Positions 10,003 to 18,860 of a stretch of DNA of 64,000 nucleotides are shown one piece after another (position 1 is the stretch's first letter; each line of letters begins with the position of its first letter). Both the position numbers and the translations under genes were made by a program. The notes under the pieces are model-generated. The model saw only the letters and a list, made by a program, of their open reading frames with translations, did no database searches and had not been told where the DNA came from. This DNA comes from Metabacillus mangrovi (GTDB lineage: Bacteria; Bacillota; Bacilli; Bacillales; Bacillaceae). Where the stretch lies: NCBI RefSeq assembly GCF_009711125.1, contig NZ_WMIB01000014.1, positions 1 to 64,000 of the forward strand, in the 5' to 3' direction.

Positions 10003-11857
10003 GTTCGCCCAGCATGGGTGAACTCTAACGGGTGAAAGTCCCGAGTACGACCTTAAGTAGCGGTAAGTACATAGCCAAAAGCAAGGGTGTCCACGGCGAC
10101 GTGGAATCTGAAGGAAGCTCGAGGCAAACCTCCGGTCTGACGAACAGAAATCATATAAGAGGCGCCGTTAGAGGATAAGGCTGCAAAAGAAGCTGAAGTC
10201 CAGTAGCTACTGTACTTTCGTCGTATATATGGCAGATAGATGGAGGGAAAGAGTTCGCACCTTAACTGGGGAGATCTCATGAGCCTGTTCCAAACTTCTG
10301 CAGTGATGCAGAACTGGGCCATGAGAAGTCAGCCGAAGCCGTAGTAGTGAAGAGAGCTAACGAAAGTTAGAAGGAGCGAAGGGCTGAACAATTTTATGGT
10401 TATTGACATCTCAATTGGGAGAGGAAAAAGACCACTGGCGAGATGCGAGAAAGTGGATACCGACTCTACGAGAAGGAAAGGAGATAACAGGCATGTACGA
10501 AAGAAAAGTATTAGATGCGATTCTCGAGGAAGAGAATCTCAACGAAGCACTCAAACAAGTAAAACGAAACAAGGGTGCGGCCGGGGTCGACGGTATGACG
10601 GTGGGAGAGCTGGAAGAACATTTGTTAAAGAACAAAGATGAACTCATCCGGCAAATTCGGCAAAGAAAATACCAGCCTCATCCGGTCCAAAGAGTGGAGA
10701 TTCCGAAACCGAACGGTGGTGTGCGGCTACTGGGAATTCCGACCGTTACGGATCGAGTGATTCAACAAGCCATTGCACAAGTTCTTACTCCTTTGTTTGA
10801 TAGGGGATTCAGCAAATTCAGCTATGGATTTAGACCAAAACGTTACGCGGAAATGGCGATTCTACAAGCTCTGGAATATATGAACGATGGATACGACTGG
10901 ATTGTAGATGTTGATCTAGAACGCTTCTTTGACACAGTCCATCACGACCGACTCATGAACCTTGTTTCAAGAACAGTGGACGACGGAGATGTCATCTCCT
11001 TAATCCGAAAGTTCCTAGTTAGTGGGGTCCAAATCAATGACGAGTATAAAGAAACCGTCATCGGTACGCCGCAAGGCGGTAATCTGTCACCTTTACTGAG
11101 CAACATTATGCTTAATGAACTCGATTGGGAACTTGAAAGCCGCGGACTCAAGTTTGTTAGGTACGCAGACGACTGTATAATCTTGGTCAAGAGCGAAATG
11201 GCAGCCAGACGGGTGATGAGGTCGGTGACACGATTCATTGAAGAAAAGCTGGGTCTCATCGTCAATGTCAACAAATCAAGAATCACCAAACCGAATGACC
11301 CTGATATGAAGTTCTTGGGTTTTGGCTTCTTTCGAGACTTCCAGTCTCATTTATACAAAGCGAAACCGCACCGGAAGTCGGTAAAAGCATTCCAGTATAA
11401 ACTCAAGCAATTGACTCGAAAGAACTGGAGTGTAGATACGAAGTATCAAGTGGAGCGAATCAACCAGCTTATCAGAGGATGGGTCAACTACTTTAAGATT
11501 GGCTATATGAAAACGCTTCTGAAGAAAGTCGATGCTCACACACGGTACAGGCTCAGAATGTGTATCTGGAAAAAGTGGAAGACAGCTAAAAACCGCCGAA
11601 AGAACCTAATCAAACTGGGAATGAACCGAAATGATGCTTACAAAAACAGCCACACAAGCAAGGGACCAGCACGAATTGCATCTTCGTGGGTAATGACCAC
11701 AACCATAACAAATAAGAAACTAGCCTCATTTGGGCTAACCCCTGGATTAAATCATTACATGAAAGTACGTGCCTAGAATAAAATTGAACCGCCGTATACG
11801 GATCCGTACGTACGGTGGTGTGAGAGGTCGGGGGTTAATCACCCCCTCCTACTCGAT
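10003..11857 (+). mobile_element. Group II intron, probably class C, with internal maturase gene
   Basis: The 5' end GTTCGCCC resembles the GTGCG-type intron start. About 490 bases of structured RNA precede the ORF. Behind the ORF is a domain V-like hairpin (about 11786-11822): ACCGCCGT pairs with ACGGTGGT around CCGTACGTACGG-type sequence, with a CGC rather than AGC triad. Domain VI follows (GGGGG/CCCCC stem with CCTACTCGAT end). Class C introns use transcription terminators as target and often carry a CGC triad; both fit here. Exact ends are inferred from sequence alone and could be off by a few bases. Confidence 0.88.
10493..11776 (+). CDS. ltrA: Group II intron reverse transcriptase/maturase
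   Basis: 427 residues. The RT palm is intact: DVDLERFFD (139-147), GTPQGGNLSPLLSN (191-204) and the catalytic YADD (224-227), followed by a maturase (X/thumb) domain with WSVDTKYQVERINQLIRGWVNYF. There is no HNH endonuclease at the C-terminus, as in class C proteins, which rely on single-stranded or hairpin targets. The ATG at 10493 follows AAGGAG with 9-base spacing; the frame is open 30 codons further upstream but without a ribosome site. The protein looks functional. Confidence 0.94.
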   Translation: MYERKVLDAILEEENLNEALKQVKRNKGAAGVDGMTVGELEEHLLKNKDELIRQIRQRKYQPHPVQRVEIPKPNGGVRLLGIPTVTDRVIQQAIAQVLTPLFDRGFSKFSYGFRPKRYAEMAILQALEYMNDGYDWIVDVDLERFFDTVHHDRLMNLVSRTVDDGDVISLIRKFLVSGVQINDEYKETVIGTPQGGNLSPLLSNIMLNELDWELESRGLKFVRYADDCIILVKSEMAARRVMRSVTRFIEEKLGLIVNVNKSRITKPNDPDMKFLGFGFFRDFQSHLYKAKPHRKSVKAFQYKLKQLTRKNWSVDTKYQVERINQLIRGWVNYFKIGYMKTLLKKVDAHTRYRLRMCIWKKWKTAKNRRKNLIKLGMNRNDAYKNSHTSKGPARIASSWVMTTTITNKKLASFGLTPGLNHYMKVRA

Positions 11858-11943
11858 TGCTGGTCGCTTGAGGCTTGGAATCCGGCAAGATGATCCATTT
11901 AGAAGGTTGACAGGAGCAAATCAAAATGACTCCGGACAATTGG

Positions 11944-11976
11944 AGGGGCTATGCAGACTGACTAACCGCCCCTTTT
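11944..11976 (+). terminator. Possible weak terminator in the intron 3' flank
   Basis: AGGGGC (11944-11949) can pair with GCCCCT (11968-11973) across an 18-base loop, then TTTTCTT. The 210 bases between the intron and the M23 gene contain no convincing ORF and otherwise show nothing recognisable. Confidence 0.3.
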
Positions 11977-12108
11977 CTTGTAAGAATTCTCTTATTGTTA
12001 GTCATTCCTGTTTGTTTTTGTAAAAAGGGGAAGCAAATGCCGTGAAACAGACGAATTCTTTCATGGGGCATGTCCCCGTCCAATTATTTTGAGGAGGAAT
12101 CCGGCAAC

Positions 12109-12945
12109 ATGAAATGTAAATGCATGCCAGCACTTCTGGCTGCCGCTTTTTCTGCTGTCTCGATAGGCCATGCAGCGAAAGCGGAAGAAACGGTCATAGT
12201 TCAGCAAGGTGAAACCCTTTCCGATTTGGCATTGAGCCATCAAACCACATATCAGGCAATCATGGAGAAAAACCATTTACCATCTGATATTATTTTTGCC
12301 GGCCAAACCCTCGTGATTCCAGAGAGCGGTGAAGAAGTAAAAGGGTCCGCGATCCATATTGTAGAAAGCGGTGAAACATTAAGCGGGATTGCGCTGCAAT
12401 ATAAGATGAGCACAGATGAACTGAAGAGAATGAATGGTCTCTCATCCGATGCCATTTATGCCGGTCAGGAGCTTACAATTCAGGAAGAAGAAACGCTTTC
12501 TTCTATTGATTCAGGACAGTTTCCTTTAAAGGAAGGTACATATGATCCGTTTGTGGATACATGGGGGAAATCCCGTGAATATGGAGGAGCAAGAGTCCAC
12601 GAAGGGACCGATATTTTTGCTGAAAAAGGAACACCCATTCATGCCGCAGCAGATGGAACCATCTCCAGAAAAGGCTGGAATGAACTCGGTGGCTGGAGAT
12701 TAACCATTCAGGCTCCAGATGGCTACAGCCTTTATTACGCCCACCTCTCCAAATATGCCGATGGGATCGAAGCAGGAGATGAGATTCAAAAAGGGCAGCT
12801 GATTGGCTATGTGGGAAGCAGCGGTTATGGTCCTGAAGGGACGACCGATCAGTTCATCAGCCATTTGCACTTCGGTATATACGATTCTGAATTTAACGCC
12901 ATCAATCCTTATCCTTATCTCACTGAATGGAAAAACAATCAATAA
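12109..12945 (+). CDS. Secreted LysM-LysM-M23 peptidoglycan endopeptidase
   Basis: 278 residues. A cleavable signal peptide (1-23, ending HAAKA) is followed by two LysM repeats (about 26-69 and 78-121, both containing GETLS and a YAGQ/FAGQ-type end) and a lytic M23 domain. The zinc ligands are visible as HEGTD and HLHFG. It should bind glycan strands and cut peptide cross-links; the domain order and M23 sequence resemble B. subtilis LytH-type enzymes, but the role is inferred. The ATG at 12109 has a GAGGAGG site upstream; an ATG at 12070 is less likely. Single gene with its own terminator. Confidence 0.9.
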   Translation: MKCKCMPALLAAAFSAVSIGHAAKAEETVIVQQGETLSDLALSHQTTYQAIMEKNHLPSDIIFAGQTLVIPESGEEVKGSAIHIVESGETLSGIALQYKMSTDELKRMNGLSSDAIYAGQELTIQEEETLSSIDSGQFPLKEGTYDPFVDTWGKSREYGGARVHEGTDIFAEKGTPIHAAADGTISRKGWNELGGWRLTIQAPDGYSLYYAHLSKYADGIEAGDEIQKGQLIGYVGSSGYGPEGTTDQFISHLHFGIYDSEFNAINPYPYLTEWKNNQ

Positions 12946-12949
12946 GCTG

Positions 12950-12987
12950 AAAAAGGGCGGCCCGCTAAGCAGCAGGCCGTCCTTTTT
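12950..12987. terminator. Convergent terminator between the M23 gene and tspO
   Basis: AAAAAGGGCGGCC (12950-12962) pairs with GGCCGTCCTTTTT (12975-12987) with one G-T pair. A-run on one side and T-run on the other suggest use in both directions. Confidence 0.9.
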
Positions 12988-13450
12988 ACAGATTCATCGA
13001 GTAAATGGTGTAAGAGAGATAGGTAGCAAAGGATGTCCACAGCACATAAGGAATCAGAAGGATTCCTGCAGCTTTGTTCATTTTGAAAGCCATTACAGCT
13101 AAAAGAATAGCAGTGACCGCAACAACTGCGCAATCTGCAGTAGCCAGTCCAAGATTCTTTAAACTAAACTGAAAATAACTGAAAAGCTGGTTGGACAAAT
13201 AATTGACGATCAGTACAATCCAGAATGCTGGCGGAAGCTTGTTCAGGCCTCCTGATTTACGGTCAATGATCACCAAAGCAGCAGCAATCAAGGCAAACAG
13301 CACAGACCAGATTATTCCGATTGTTCCCCCTGCCGGAGTCCATTCAGGTTTATTGAGTGCATCATACCAGCTCTCATCTACTCTGAAAAGAAAGCCGCTG
13401 ATGGAAAATAAAGCATAGGTGATTACAAAAATGAAGATGGAACGAAGCAT
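12986..13450 (-). CDS. tspO: TspO/MBR family membrane protein
   Basis: 154 residues with five predicted membrane helices. The family signatures are present: YDALNKPEWTP after helix 1, NYLSNQLFSYFQFSLKNLGLA in the middle, and PYVLWTSFATYLSYTIY in the last helix. TspO proteins bind porphyrins and related ligands in the cell membrane; the physiological role in bacilli is not settled. AAGGAGGG precedes the ATG. Single gene. Confidence 0.93.
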   Translation of the reverse strand: MLRSIFIFVITYALFSISGFLFRVDESWYDALNKPEWTPAGGTIGIIWSVLFALIAAALVIIDRKSGGLNKLPPAFWIVLIVNYLSNQLFSYFQFSLKNLGLATADCAVVAVTAILLAVMAFKMNKAAGILLIPYVLWTSFATYLSYTIYSMNL

Positions 13451-13579
13451 GTTATCCCTCCTTGTTTCTCTTCAGGACTTATTCACTTGAAACCCCCATC
13501 TGAAACCTTTGAATACGCCATAAGAATAAGACAGGATGAAGGTCTCAGAGCAGAGGGGGCTTTTTATACCGGAAAAGGG

Positions 13580-13680
13580 AGGCGTTATGCTGAAATTTTT
13601 AAACTTATGCTGTAAATCCGGGATATATGATGAAATTTTGAGATATATGCTGAATGTTCACCTGTTTATGCTGAATCCGG
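13580..13680. repeat. Short degenerate phrase repeats around TATGCTGAA
   Basis: Between tspO and yteA the phrase TATGCTGAA or a near copy (TATGCTGTA, TATGATGAA) appears about five times at roughly 20-base spacing. No ORF is implied. The style matches the repeat patches at 39.9 kb and 48.7-49.7 kb. Confidence 0.55.
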
Positions 13681-13703
13681 TCCTGACTCCGTAATCCTCA
13701 TTT

Positions 13704-14447
13704 TCAATCGGTATAGCGTTCTTTCTCCGAATAAGGCAGGTCGCCGAAAGAGGTCATGATTCCCTCTTCATCCAGTTCATCCTCATATTTCTCGTGCTGT
13801 TCGTTCGGATAAACGACCACGTTTTTTCCTTCTATATCAGTCGCTGCAAAATTCTCATAGTCCTCGACAAAGCCAATCTTGTCATCTGACTCTGTATAGG
13901 CGTCATTGTAATCCTCCATCGGGTATTCAAAATCTGACGGGGTTTCAGAGGAACCGTATCTGGCTGTTTCCTGGTACGTATCTTCTGCATCAAAAGCTTC
14001 AACATCCCGGCCGTCAAAAGAAAATCTGCCGAATGGAGGGGAGAGGACGTCTTCTTCAGCCGGGCGGTCCCCGGAAATTGTCTGGTTTGGGGAATGTTCT
14101 TTGCAAGTTGTGGCAGAAGGGATGGCTTCAAGCCGTTCCGGCGGGATATCTTTTCCGCATTTCTCGCATTTCCCGTACGTGCCCTGTTCCATTGCATGCA
14201 AGGCCCTGTTGATGTCCTTCCATTCTTCCTCAGCATGTTCATTTAAAGCTGTATCTTTCTCGCGCTCATACAGTTCGGTTGCTTCATCACCGGGATGGTT
14301 GTCATAACTGGATAATTCCCCAACTGATTCATGGGGATGACCGGCTTTAAGACCAAAATGGCCGTTTTCTTCAAATCTGTTCTTCAGTTCATCCTTCGCG
14401 TTCTCCAGTTGTGTGCGAAAGGCCTCCAGCTGCTGTTGAGTTAGCAT
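13704..14447 (-). CDS. yteA: TraR/DksA-type zinc-finger protein YteA
   Basis: 247 residues. The N-terminal half is a charged coiled coil with the YteA-type segment ELSSYDNHPGD (44-54). A single zinc knuckle follows, C94-x2-C97 and C115-x2-H118; note the last ligand is His rather than Cys. The C-terminal half is acidic and low in complexity. DksA-like proteins act on RNA polymerase, but this sporulation-associated Bacillus branch has no firmly known role. GGAGGT precedes the ATG. Confidence 0.9.
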   Translation of the reverse strand: MLTQQQLEAFRTQLENAKDELKNRFEENGHFGLKAGHPHESVGELSSYDNHPGDEATELYEREKDTALNEHAEEEWKDINRALHAMEQGTYGKCEKCGKDIPPERLEAIPSATTCKEHSPNQTISGDRPAEEDVLSPPFGRFSFDGRDVEAFDAEDTYQETARYGSSETPSDFEYPMEDYNDAYTESDDKIGFVEDYENFAATDIEGKNVVVYPNEQHEKYEDELDEEGIMTSFGDLPYSEKERYTD

Positions 14448-14502
14448 GATTTTCTACCTCCGGGCAATGAATTGGATTTATACCGTTAGTATGAGCAAAG
14501 GC

Positions 14503-14530
14503 AAAAAAAAAACACGGTACGTGACCGTGT
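14503..14530 (-). terminator. menA terminator
   Basis: On the minus strand ACACGGT pairs with ACCGTGT (14512-14518 with 14524-14530), followed by a nine-base T-run (14511-14503). Confidence 0.9.
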
Positions 14531-15465
14531 TAAATGAGATAGCTGATATAAAGGGCTGCTGCGAGCAGAAGTCCGAATTGCGTATTTGTTTGAGCGGTAG
14601 CGACCATTGCAGGCATCATCTCGATCGGACGGCTTTTTCCTCTGAAGGATTTAACCGCGAACACGGACTTTGGAACACTAAGGAAAACAAGCAGGCTCCA
14701 GAGAGAGGCAGTTCCGGCGAGAATAAAGGCAATGATAAAAATATAAGAGCATATGAAGATGAGAGCGAGAAAATCGATGGCTTTTTTTCTTCCCATTAAG
14801 ATGGCAAGGGTTTTGCGGCCGTTTTCTTTATCTCCGTCCAGATCCCGGATATTGTTCGAAAGCAGGATTGCTCCAACGAGCAGGGATACCGGGAGTGAAA
14901 TTAAAAATGCATCAATACTGACGGTGCCAGTCTGAATATAAAATGAGATCAGGATGATGACCACACCCATAAACAGGCCTGCTGTCAGCTCTCCAAACGG
15001 TGTATAGGCGATCGGGAGGGGTCCTCCAGTATAAAGATAGCCTGCGACCATGCACAGCGTTCCGATCGCAGCGATCCACCAGCTGGATTCAATGCAGATA
15101 TAGATACCGAGCAGGGTTGAAATACCAAAAAATACAAACGCAAGAACAAGAACGGTTTTGGCTTTTACCCCATTGCGGACAATGGCTCCGCCGATTCCGA
15201 CTGAATTTTCATTATCCAGTCCCCGCTTGTAATCAAAGTATTCATTAAACATATTCGTCGCTGCCTGAATAAGAACAGAAGCGAGAAGCATGGCTAAGAA
15301 CAGCCAAACATTAAATGATCCTTCCTTTAAGGCCATGACCGTGCCGATCGACACCGGGATAAAGGCTGCCGTTAAGGTGTGAGGCCGCAACAGCATCCAC
15401 CAGATCCGCCAATTTTTATCAGGTTCTATGGAAGGAGCGGAATGCGTGTGTGTATCAGGGTGCAT
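14530..15465 (-). CDS. menA: 1,4-dihydroxy-2-naphthoate polyprenyltransferase MenA
   Basis: 311 residues, integral membrane UbiA-family enzyme with about eight or nine helices. It attaches the prenyl chain to DHNA to give demethylmenaquinone. The two Mg-diphosphate motifs are visible: NEYFDYKRGLD (74-84) and NNIRDLDGDKENGRKT in the middle. The N-terminal 18 residues are hydrophilic with alternating His (MHPDTHTHS). AAAAGGAGAG precedes the ATG. Divergent from menF, so the last quinone steps are split from the men operon. Confidence 0.96.
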   Translation of the reverse strand: MHPDTHTHSAPSIEPDKNWRIWWMLLRPHTLTAAFIPVSIGTVMALKEGSFNVWLFLAMLLASVLIQAATNMFNEYFDYKRGLDNENSVGIGGAIVRNGVKAKTVLVLAFVFFGISTLLGIYICIESSWWIAAIGTLCMVAGYLYTGGPLPIAYTPFGELTAGLFMGVVIILISFYIQTGTVSIDAFLISLPVSLLVGAILLSNNIRDLDGDKENGRKTLAILMGRKKAIDFLALIFICSYIFIIAFILAGTASLWSLLVFLSVPKSVFAVKSFRGKSRPIEMMPAMVATAQTNTQFGLLLAAALYISYLI

Positions 15466-15648
15466 TTCTCTTCTCTCCTTTTAATCACTTGGAAGACAAA
15501 ATTCTTCATTATTAAGTGTAGTTAAATAGGCACTTACTGTCAATGATTCATGACGCTGCGCCGCAGAGAAGCCTTACGGATTTATTCCTCGCCGGAAACG
15601 TATTATAATAAGGATATCAGGCAGGGATTGAAAGGCAGTCTCATTCTA

Positions 15649-15677
15649 TTGACACACCCTGTATGCGGGTGTATGTT
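15649..15677 (+). promoter_or_regulatory. SigA-type men promoter with an inverted repeat in the spacer
   Basis: TTGACA (15649-15654), 17-base spacer, TATGTT (15672-15677). ACACCC (15653-15658) and GGGTGT (15667-15672) form a perfect inverted repeat across the spacer, a candidate operator. The menF start lies 38 bases downstream. Confidence 0.75.
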
Positions 15678-15715
15678 AGATAAAGCGATTTTTACGGATT
15701 ACGGGGGTATGCAAG

Positions 15716-17122
15716 GTGATTACCACGATGGGCGATACATTCATAGAGACTTTAGCCTCAGCTGTAGAAGAGGCAAAGAAGGGACACCGGGTTGCTGTCA
15801 GCCGTACAGTTCCCCTTGCCGGTATCAGCCCCCTTCATTTTTTTGCTGCAGCAGGAGACGCCTTTTCCGGGGAAAGAACATTTTGGATGCCGCCGGAATC
15901 AGATACGGTATTGGCTGGGGCAGGAAATGAATGGATCATTGATACAGATGAAGCCTCCAATAGCAGATTTATGGACATCGAAAAAGAATGGAAGCGCTTT
16001 AAATTCATTCGTGATGCCGACAGCCCAAGTCCTGTGCTCATGGGCGGTTTTTCCTTTGATCCGCTCAAAAACAGCAGTGCAGACTGGACGTCCTATAAAA
16101 ACGGGCGCTTTACACTTCCTAAATACCTTTGCAGATGGGAACGGGGGAAGAAACCCGAAGTCACCATATGCAAAGTCTTAAATGGAGAAGAGTCCTTTAT
16201 CGAAGCGGAAGCTGATTTTCTCGGCAGAATCCGCTATATAGAAAGTCTTGTCAAAAAGTCCGGGGTGGCTTCCGGAAATCCTGCACCGTTTGAGATGATG
16301 GAGCACCATACGGATGACTGGCTCCATTCCATTATAGAAGCAACTGCTGCCATAAAAGAGGGGCAGCTGGATAAAGTAGTCCTGGCCAGGGAGATTTCAA
16401 TGAAATCAGATGAACCGATTGATGTGCGATCCGCACTGGATACGCTGATCAAGGAACAGCAGACTTCTTTTCGCTTTGTGATTGAAAACGGCAGTTCAAG
16501 CTTTATTGGTGCTACACCTGAACGGCTCATTAAAATCCAGGACCGGTTCATGCAGTCTGCTTGTCTTGCGGGAACAATTAAGCGGGGTTCGAGCAAAAAA
16601 GAGGACCGTGCACTTGAGAATTCGCTGTTAAATGATCAGAAAAATCTTGAGGAACATGCCTATGTTGTAAAAATGATTCGGGAAGCTTTGCAGGAGCATA
16701 GTTCAGAGCTGATGATCCCGGAAAATCCCGGCATCTATAAAACGAAAAATGTTCAGCATTTGTTTACACCTATTGAAGGAAGCTTGAGCGAGGATTCTTC
16801 CCTGCTTCACATCGTCAGGCAGCTTCATCCTACTCCTGCGCTTGGAGGACTGCCGCAGCAAAAAGCCCTGGAAATGATTAGAGACCTGGAACCGATGGAA
16901 CGGGGCTGGTATGCGGCACCTGTCGGATGGATGGATGCAGAAGGCAATGGTGAATTTGCGGTTGCCATCCGATCAGCTCTCGTAAAAGATCATTCTGCCG
17001 TTCTTTATGCCGGCTGCGGGATTGTGAAAGATTCCATTCCTGAGATGGAGTATGAAGAGACAAAGATTAAGCTAAGGCCTATGCTTTCAGCTCTGGGAGG
17101 CCTGAAATATGACCGGTCATGA
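15716..17122 (+). CDS. menF: Isochorismate synthase MenF
   Basis: 468 residues, chorismate-utilising family. Converts chorismate to isochorismate, the first step of menaquinone synthesis. The C-terminal catalytic half carries LDKVVLAREI, GATPERLI, a GTIKRG loop, the metal-binding region HLFTPIEG, and HPTPALGGLP. I kept the GTG at 15716 (MITTM) because of GGGGG upstream and the similar N-terminus of the B. subtilis protein as I recall it; an ATG at 15728 with AAGGTG is also possible. It overlaps menD by 14 bases. Confidence 0.95.
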   Translation: MITTMGDTFIETLASAVEEAKKGHRVAVSRTVPLAGISPLHFFAAAGDAFSGERTFWMPPESDTVLAGAGNEWIIDTDEASNSRFMDIEKEWKRFKFIRDADSPSPVLMGGFSFDPLKNSSADWTSYKNGRFTLPKYLCRWERGKKPEVTICKVLNGEESFIEAEADFLGRIRYIESLVKKSGVASGNPAPFEMMEHHTDDWLHSIIEATAAIKEGQLDKVVLAREISMKSDEPIDVRSALDTLIKEQQTSFRFVIENGSSSFIGATPERLIKIQDRFMQSACLAGTIKRGSSKKEDRALENSLLNDQKNLEEHAYVVKMIREALQEHSSELMIPENPGIYKTKNVQHLFTPIEGSLSEDSSLLHIVRQLHPTPALGGLPQQKALEMIRDLEPMERGWYAAPVGWMDAEGNGEFAVAIRSALVKDHSAVLYAGCGIVKDSIPEMEYEETKIKLRPMLSALGGLKYDRS

Positions 17123-18860
17123 TGCACACACAAAATATTTGGCAGGGTTTGTAAATGAAATGGCTTTACAGGGACTGACAGATGCCGTCATCAGTCCCGG
17201 CTCCAGATCGACTCCGCTTGCAATCCTGCTCGCGGAGCATCCTTCCGTACAAACGCATCTGCAGATCGATGAGCGATCCGCGGCTTTTTATGCACTTGGA
17301 ATGGCAAAAAAACTTCGCCGGCCTATCGTTCTTCTATGCACATCCGGAACAGCGGCGGCCAATTATTTTCCCGCTGTAATAGAGGCGAGCCTCTCCAATG
17401 TCCCGCTTGTTGTTCTGACAGCTGACAGGCCTCATGAGCTGAGGGATGTCGGAGCACCGCAGGCCATCAACCAGAACGAAATGTACGGAAGCTATGTAAA
17501 ATGGTTCGCTGACGCGGCTGTTCCGGAGGACACTCCATTCATGCGCCGCTACGCCAGAACGCTTGCGTCAAGGTCCTATGGAGAGGCAGCTGCTGTGCCG
17601 ATGGGTCCTGTGCATCTGAATTTCCCGCTGCGGGAGCCTTTGATTCCGGATCTCTCCCTTCCTTCTTTATGGGGGAGGCAGGAAAAGCAAACGTATAAGG
17701 GACAAGCTGCTGCAGTTGCGGACCCGCATGAAGCGGAAAAGCTTGCGGGAATCATCCGTTCATCTGAGAGAGGCTTGCTTGTGTGCGGAGAACTGCATGA
17801 TCCTGAATTTAAAGAAGCAGTGATGGAGCTCTCCAAAGCTTCAGGCTTTCCCATTCTCGCTGATCCCCTTTCTAATTTGCGTACAGGCAGCGGAAGCAAG
17901 GAAGAAATCATCGAGCATTATGATTCCATTTTGAAAAATGAAGAGCTCAGGGATCATCTGAGGCCTGATTTAGTCATTCGTTTTGGTGCGGTTCCTGTTT
18001 CAAAGCCCTTATTTGTCATGCTGAGAGATGAAGAAGAGATTTATCAGGTGATTGTCGATCAAAACGGCAAATGGCGGGATCCTGCATTGGCAGCGGCAGA
18101 AATCTTTCCAGTGAACGAAGCGCAGCTTTGCAGGCAGCTTGCAGAAAGCATCCGCAGCAGCAAGAACGCGGATTTTGCAGAGGAGTGGAAGCTTGCCAAC
18201 CGGATTTTCCGCGATCGGGTTGCGGATATAGAAGAGGGCGCGGATCTCTTTGAAGGCAAGGTGTTTATGGAGCTTTCACATCTCATGCCGGAGGATTCCC
18301 AGATGTTTGTAGGCAATAGTATGCCGATCCGGGATGCAGACACGTATTTCGGTACAACCGAAAAGCAGGTCTCAATCTATGCGAATCGGGGCGCGAATGG
18401 AATTGATGGAGTAGTGTCTTCAAGTCTCGGGATTGCGGCAGCCTCAAAACAGCCTACTGTCCTGGTGATCGGTGATTTGTCGATGTATCACGATTTAAAC
18501 GGACTGCTTGGGGCAAAATTGAATGGTGTGTCAATGACCATCGTTTTGCTGAACAATGACGGAGGCGGAATTTTTTCATTTCTTCCTCAGTCCGCAGAAG
18601 AGAAGCATTTTGAGTATTTATTCGGTACACCGGCGGGTCTCGATTACCGCAAAGCAGCGGAATTATATCAGACTTCCTATTTCAAGGCAGAATCGTGGGA
18701 ATCATTCAGAAAATGCTTCACCGAATATGCCGGCTCTGAAGGGGTTCAGATTATTGAGGTGCCGACGAACCGGCATACCCGTGTCAAAATTCATCGGGAA
18801 TTGCTGGAATCTGTTTCCCGGGAAATAATCGGAGAGCTTCTGAATGAAAAAAGAGATTAG
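17109..18860 (+). CDS. menD: SEPHCHC synthase MenD
   Basis: 583 residues, a thiamine diphosphate enzyme. Adds the succinyl semialdehyde unit from 2-oxoglutarate to isochorismate. The N-terminal Pyr domain has AVISPGSRSTPLA, ERSAAFYALGMAK (with the conserved catalytic Glu) and TSGTAAANYFPAV; the C-terminal PP domain has GDLSMYHDLNGL and NNDGGGIFSFLPQ, which bind Mg-ThDP. Overlaps menF upstream and menH downstream by 17 bases. Confidence 0.97.
   Translation: MTGHDAHTKYLAGFVNEMALQGLTDAVISPGSRSTPLAILLAEHPSVQTHLQIDERSAAFYALGMAKKLRRPIVLLCTSGTAAANYFPAVIEASLSNVPLVVLTADRPHELRDVGAPQAINQNEMYGSYVKWFADAAVPEDTPFMRRYARTLASRSYGEAAAVPMGPVHLNFPLREPLIPDLSLPSLWGRQEKQTYKGQAAAVADPHEAEKLAGIIRSSERGLLVCGELHDPEFKEAVMELSKASGFPILADPLSNLRTGSGSKEEIIEHYDSILKNEELRDHLRPDLVIRFGAVPVSKPLFVMLRDEEEIYQVIVDQNGKWRDPALAAAEIFPVNEAQLCRQLAESIRSSKNADFAEEWKLANRIFRDRVADIEEGADLFEGKVFMELSHLMPEDSQMFVGNSMPIRDADTYFGTTEKQVSIYANRGANGIDGVVSSSLGIAAASKQPTVLVIGDLSMYHDLNGLLGAKLNGVSMTIVLLNNDGGGIFSFLPQSAEEKHFEYLFGTPAGLDYRKAAELYQTSYFKAESWESFRKCFTEYAGSEGVQIIEVPTNRHTRVKIHRELLESVSREIIGELLNEKRD

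Noticed and set aside
13832-14242. 136-codon frame overlapping yteA
   Set aside because: Same strand, different frame, inside a gene with clear zinc-finger homology; no ribosome site.
14446-14799. 117-codon plus-strand frame across the end of menA
   Set aside because: Antisense to menA and crossing its terminator; no family.
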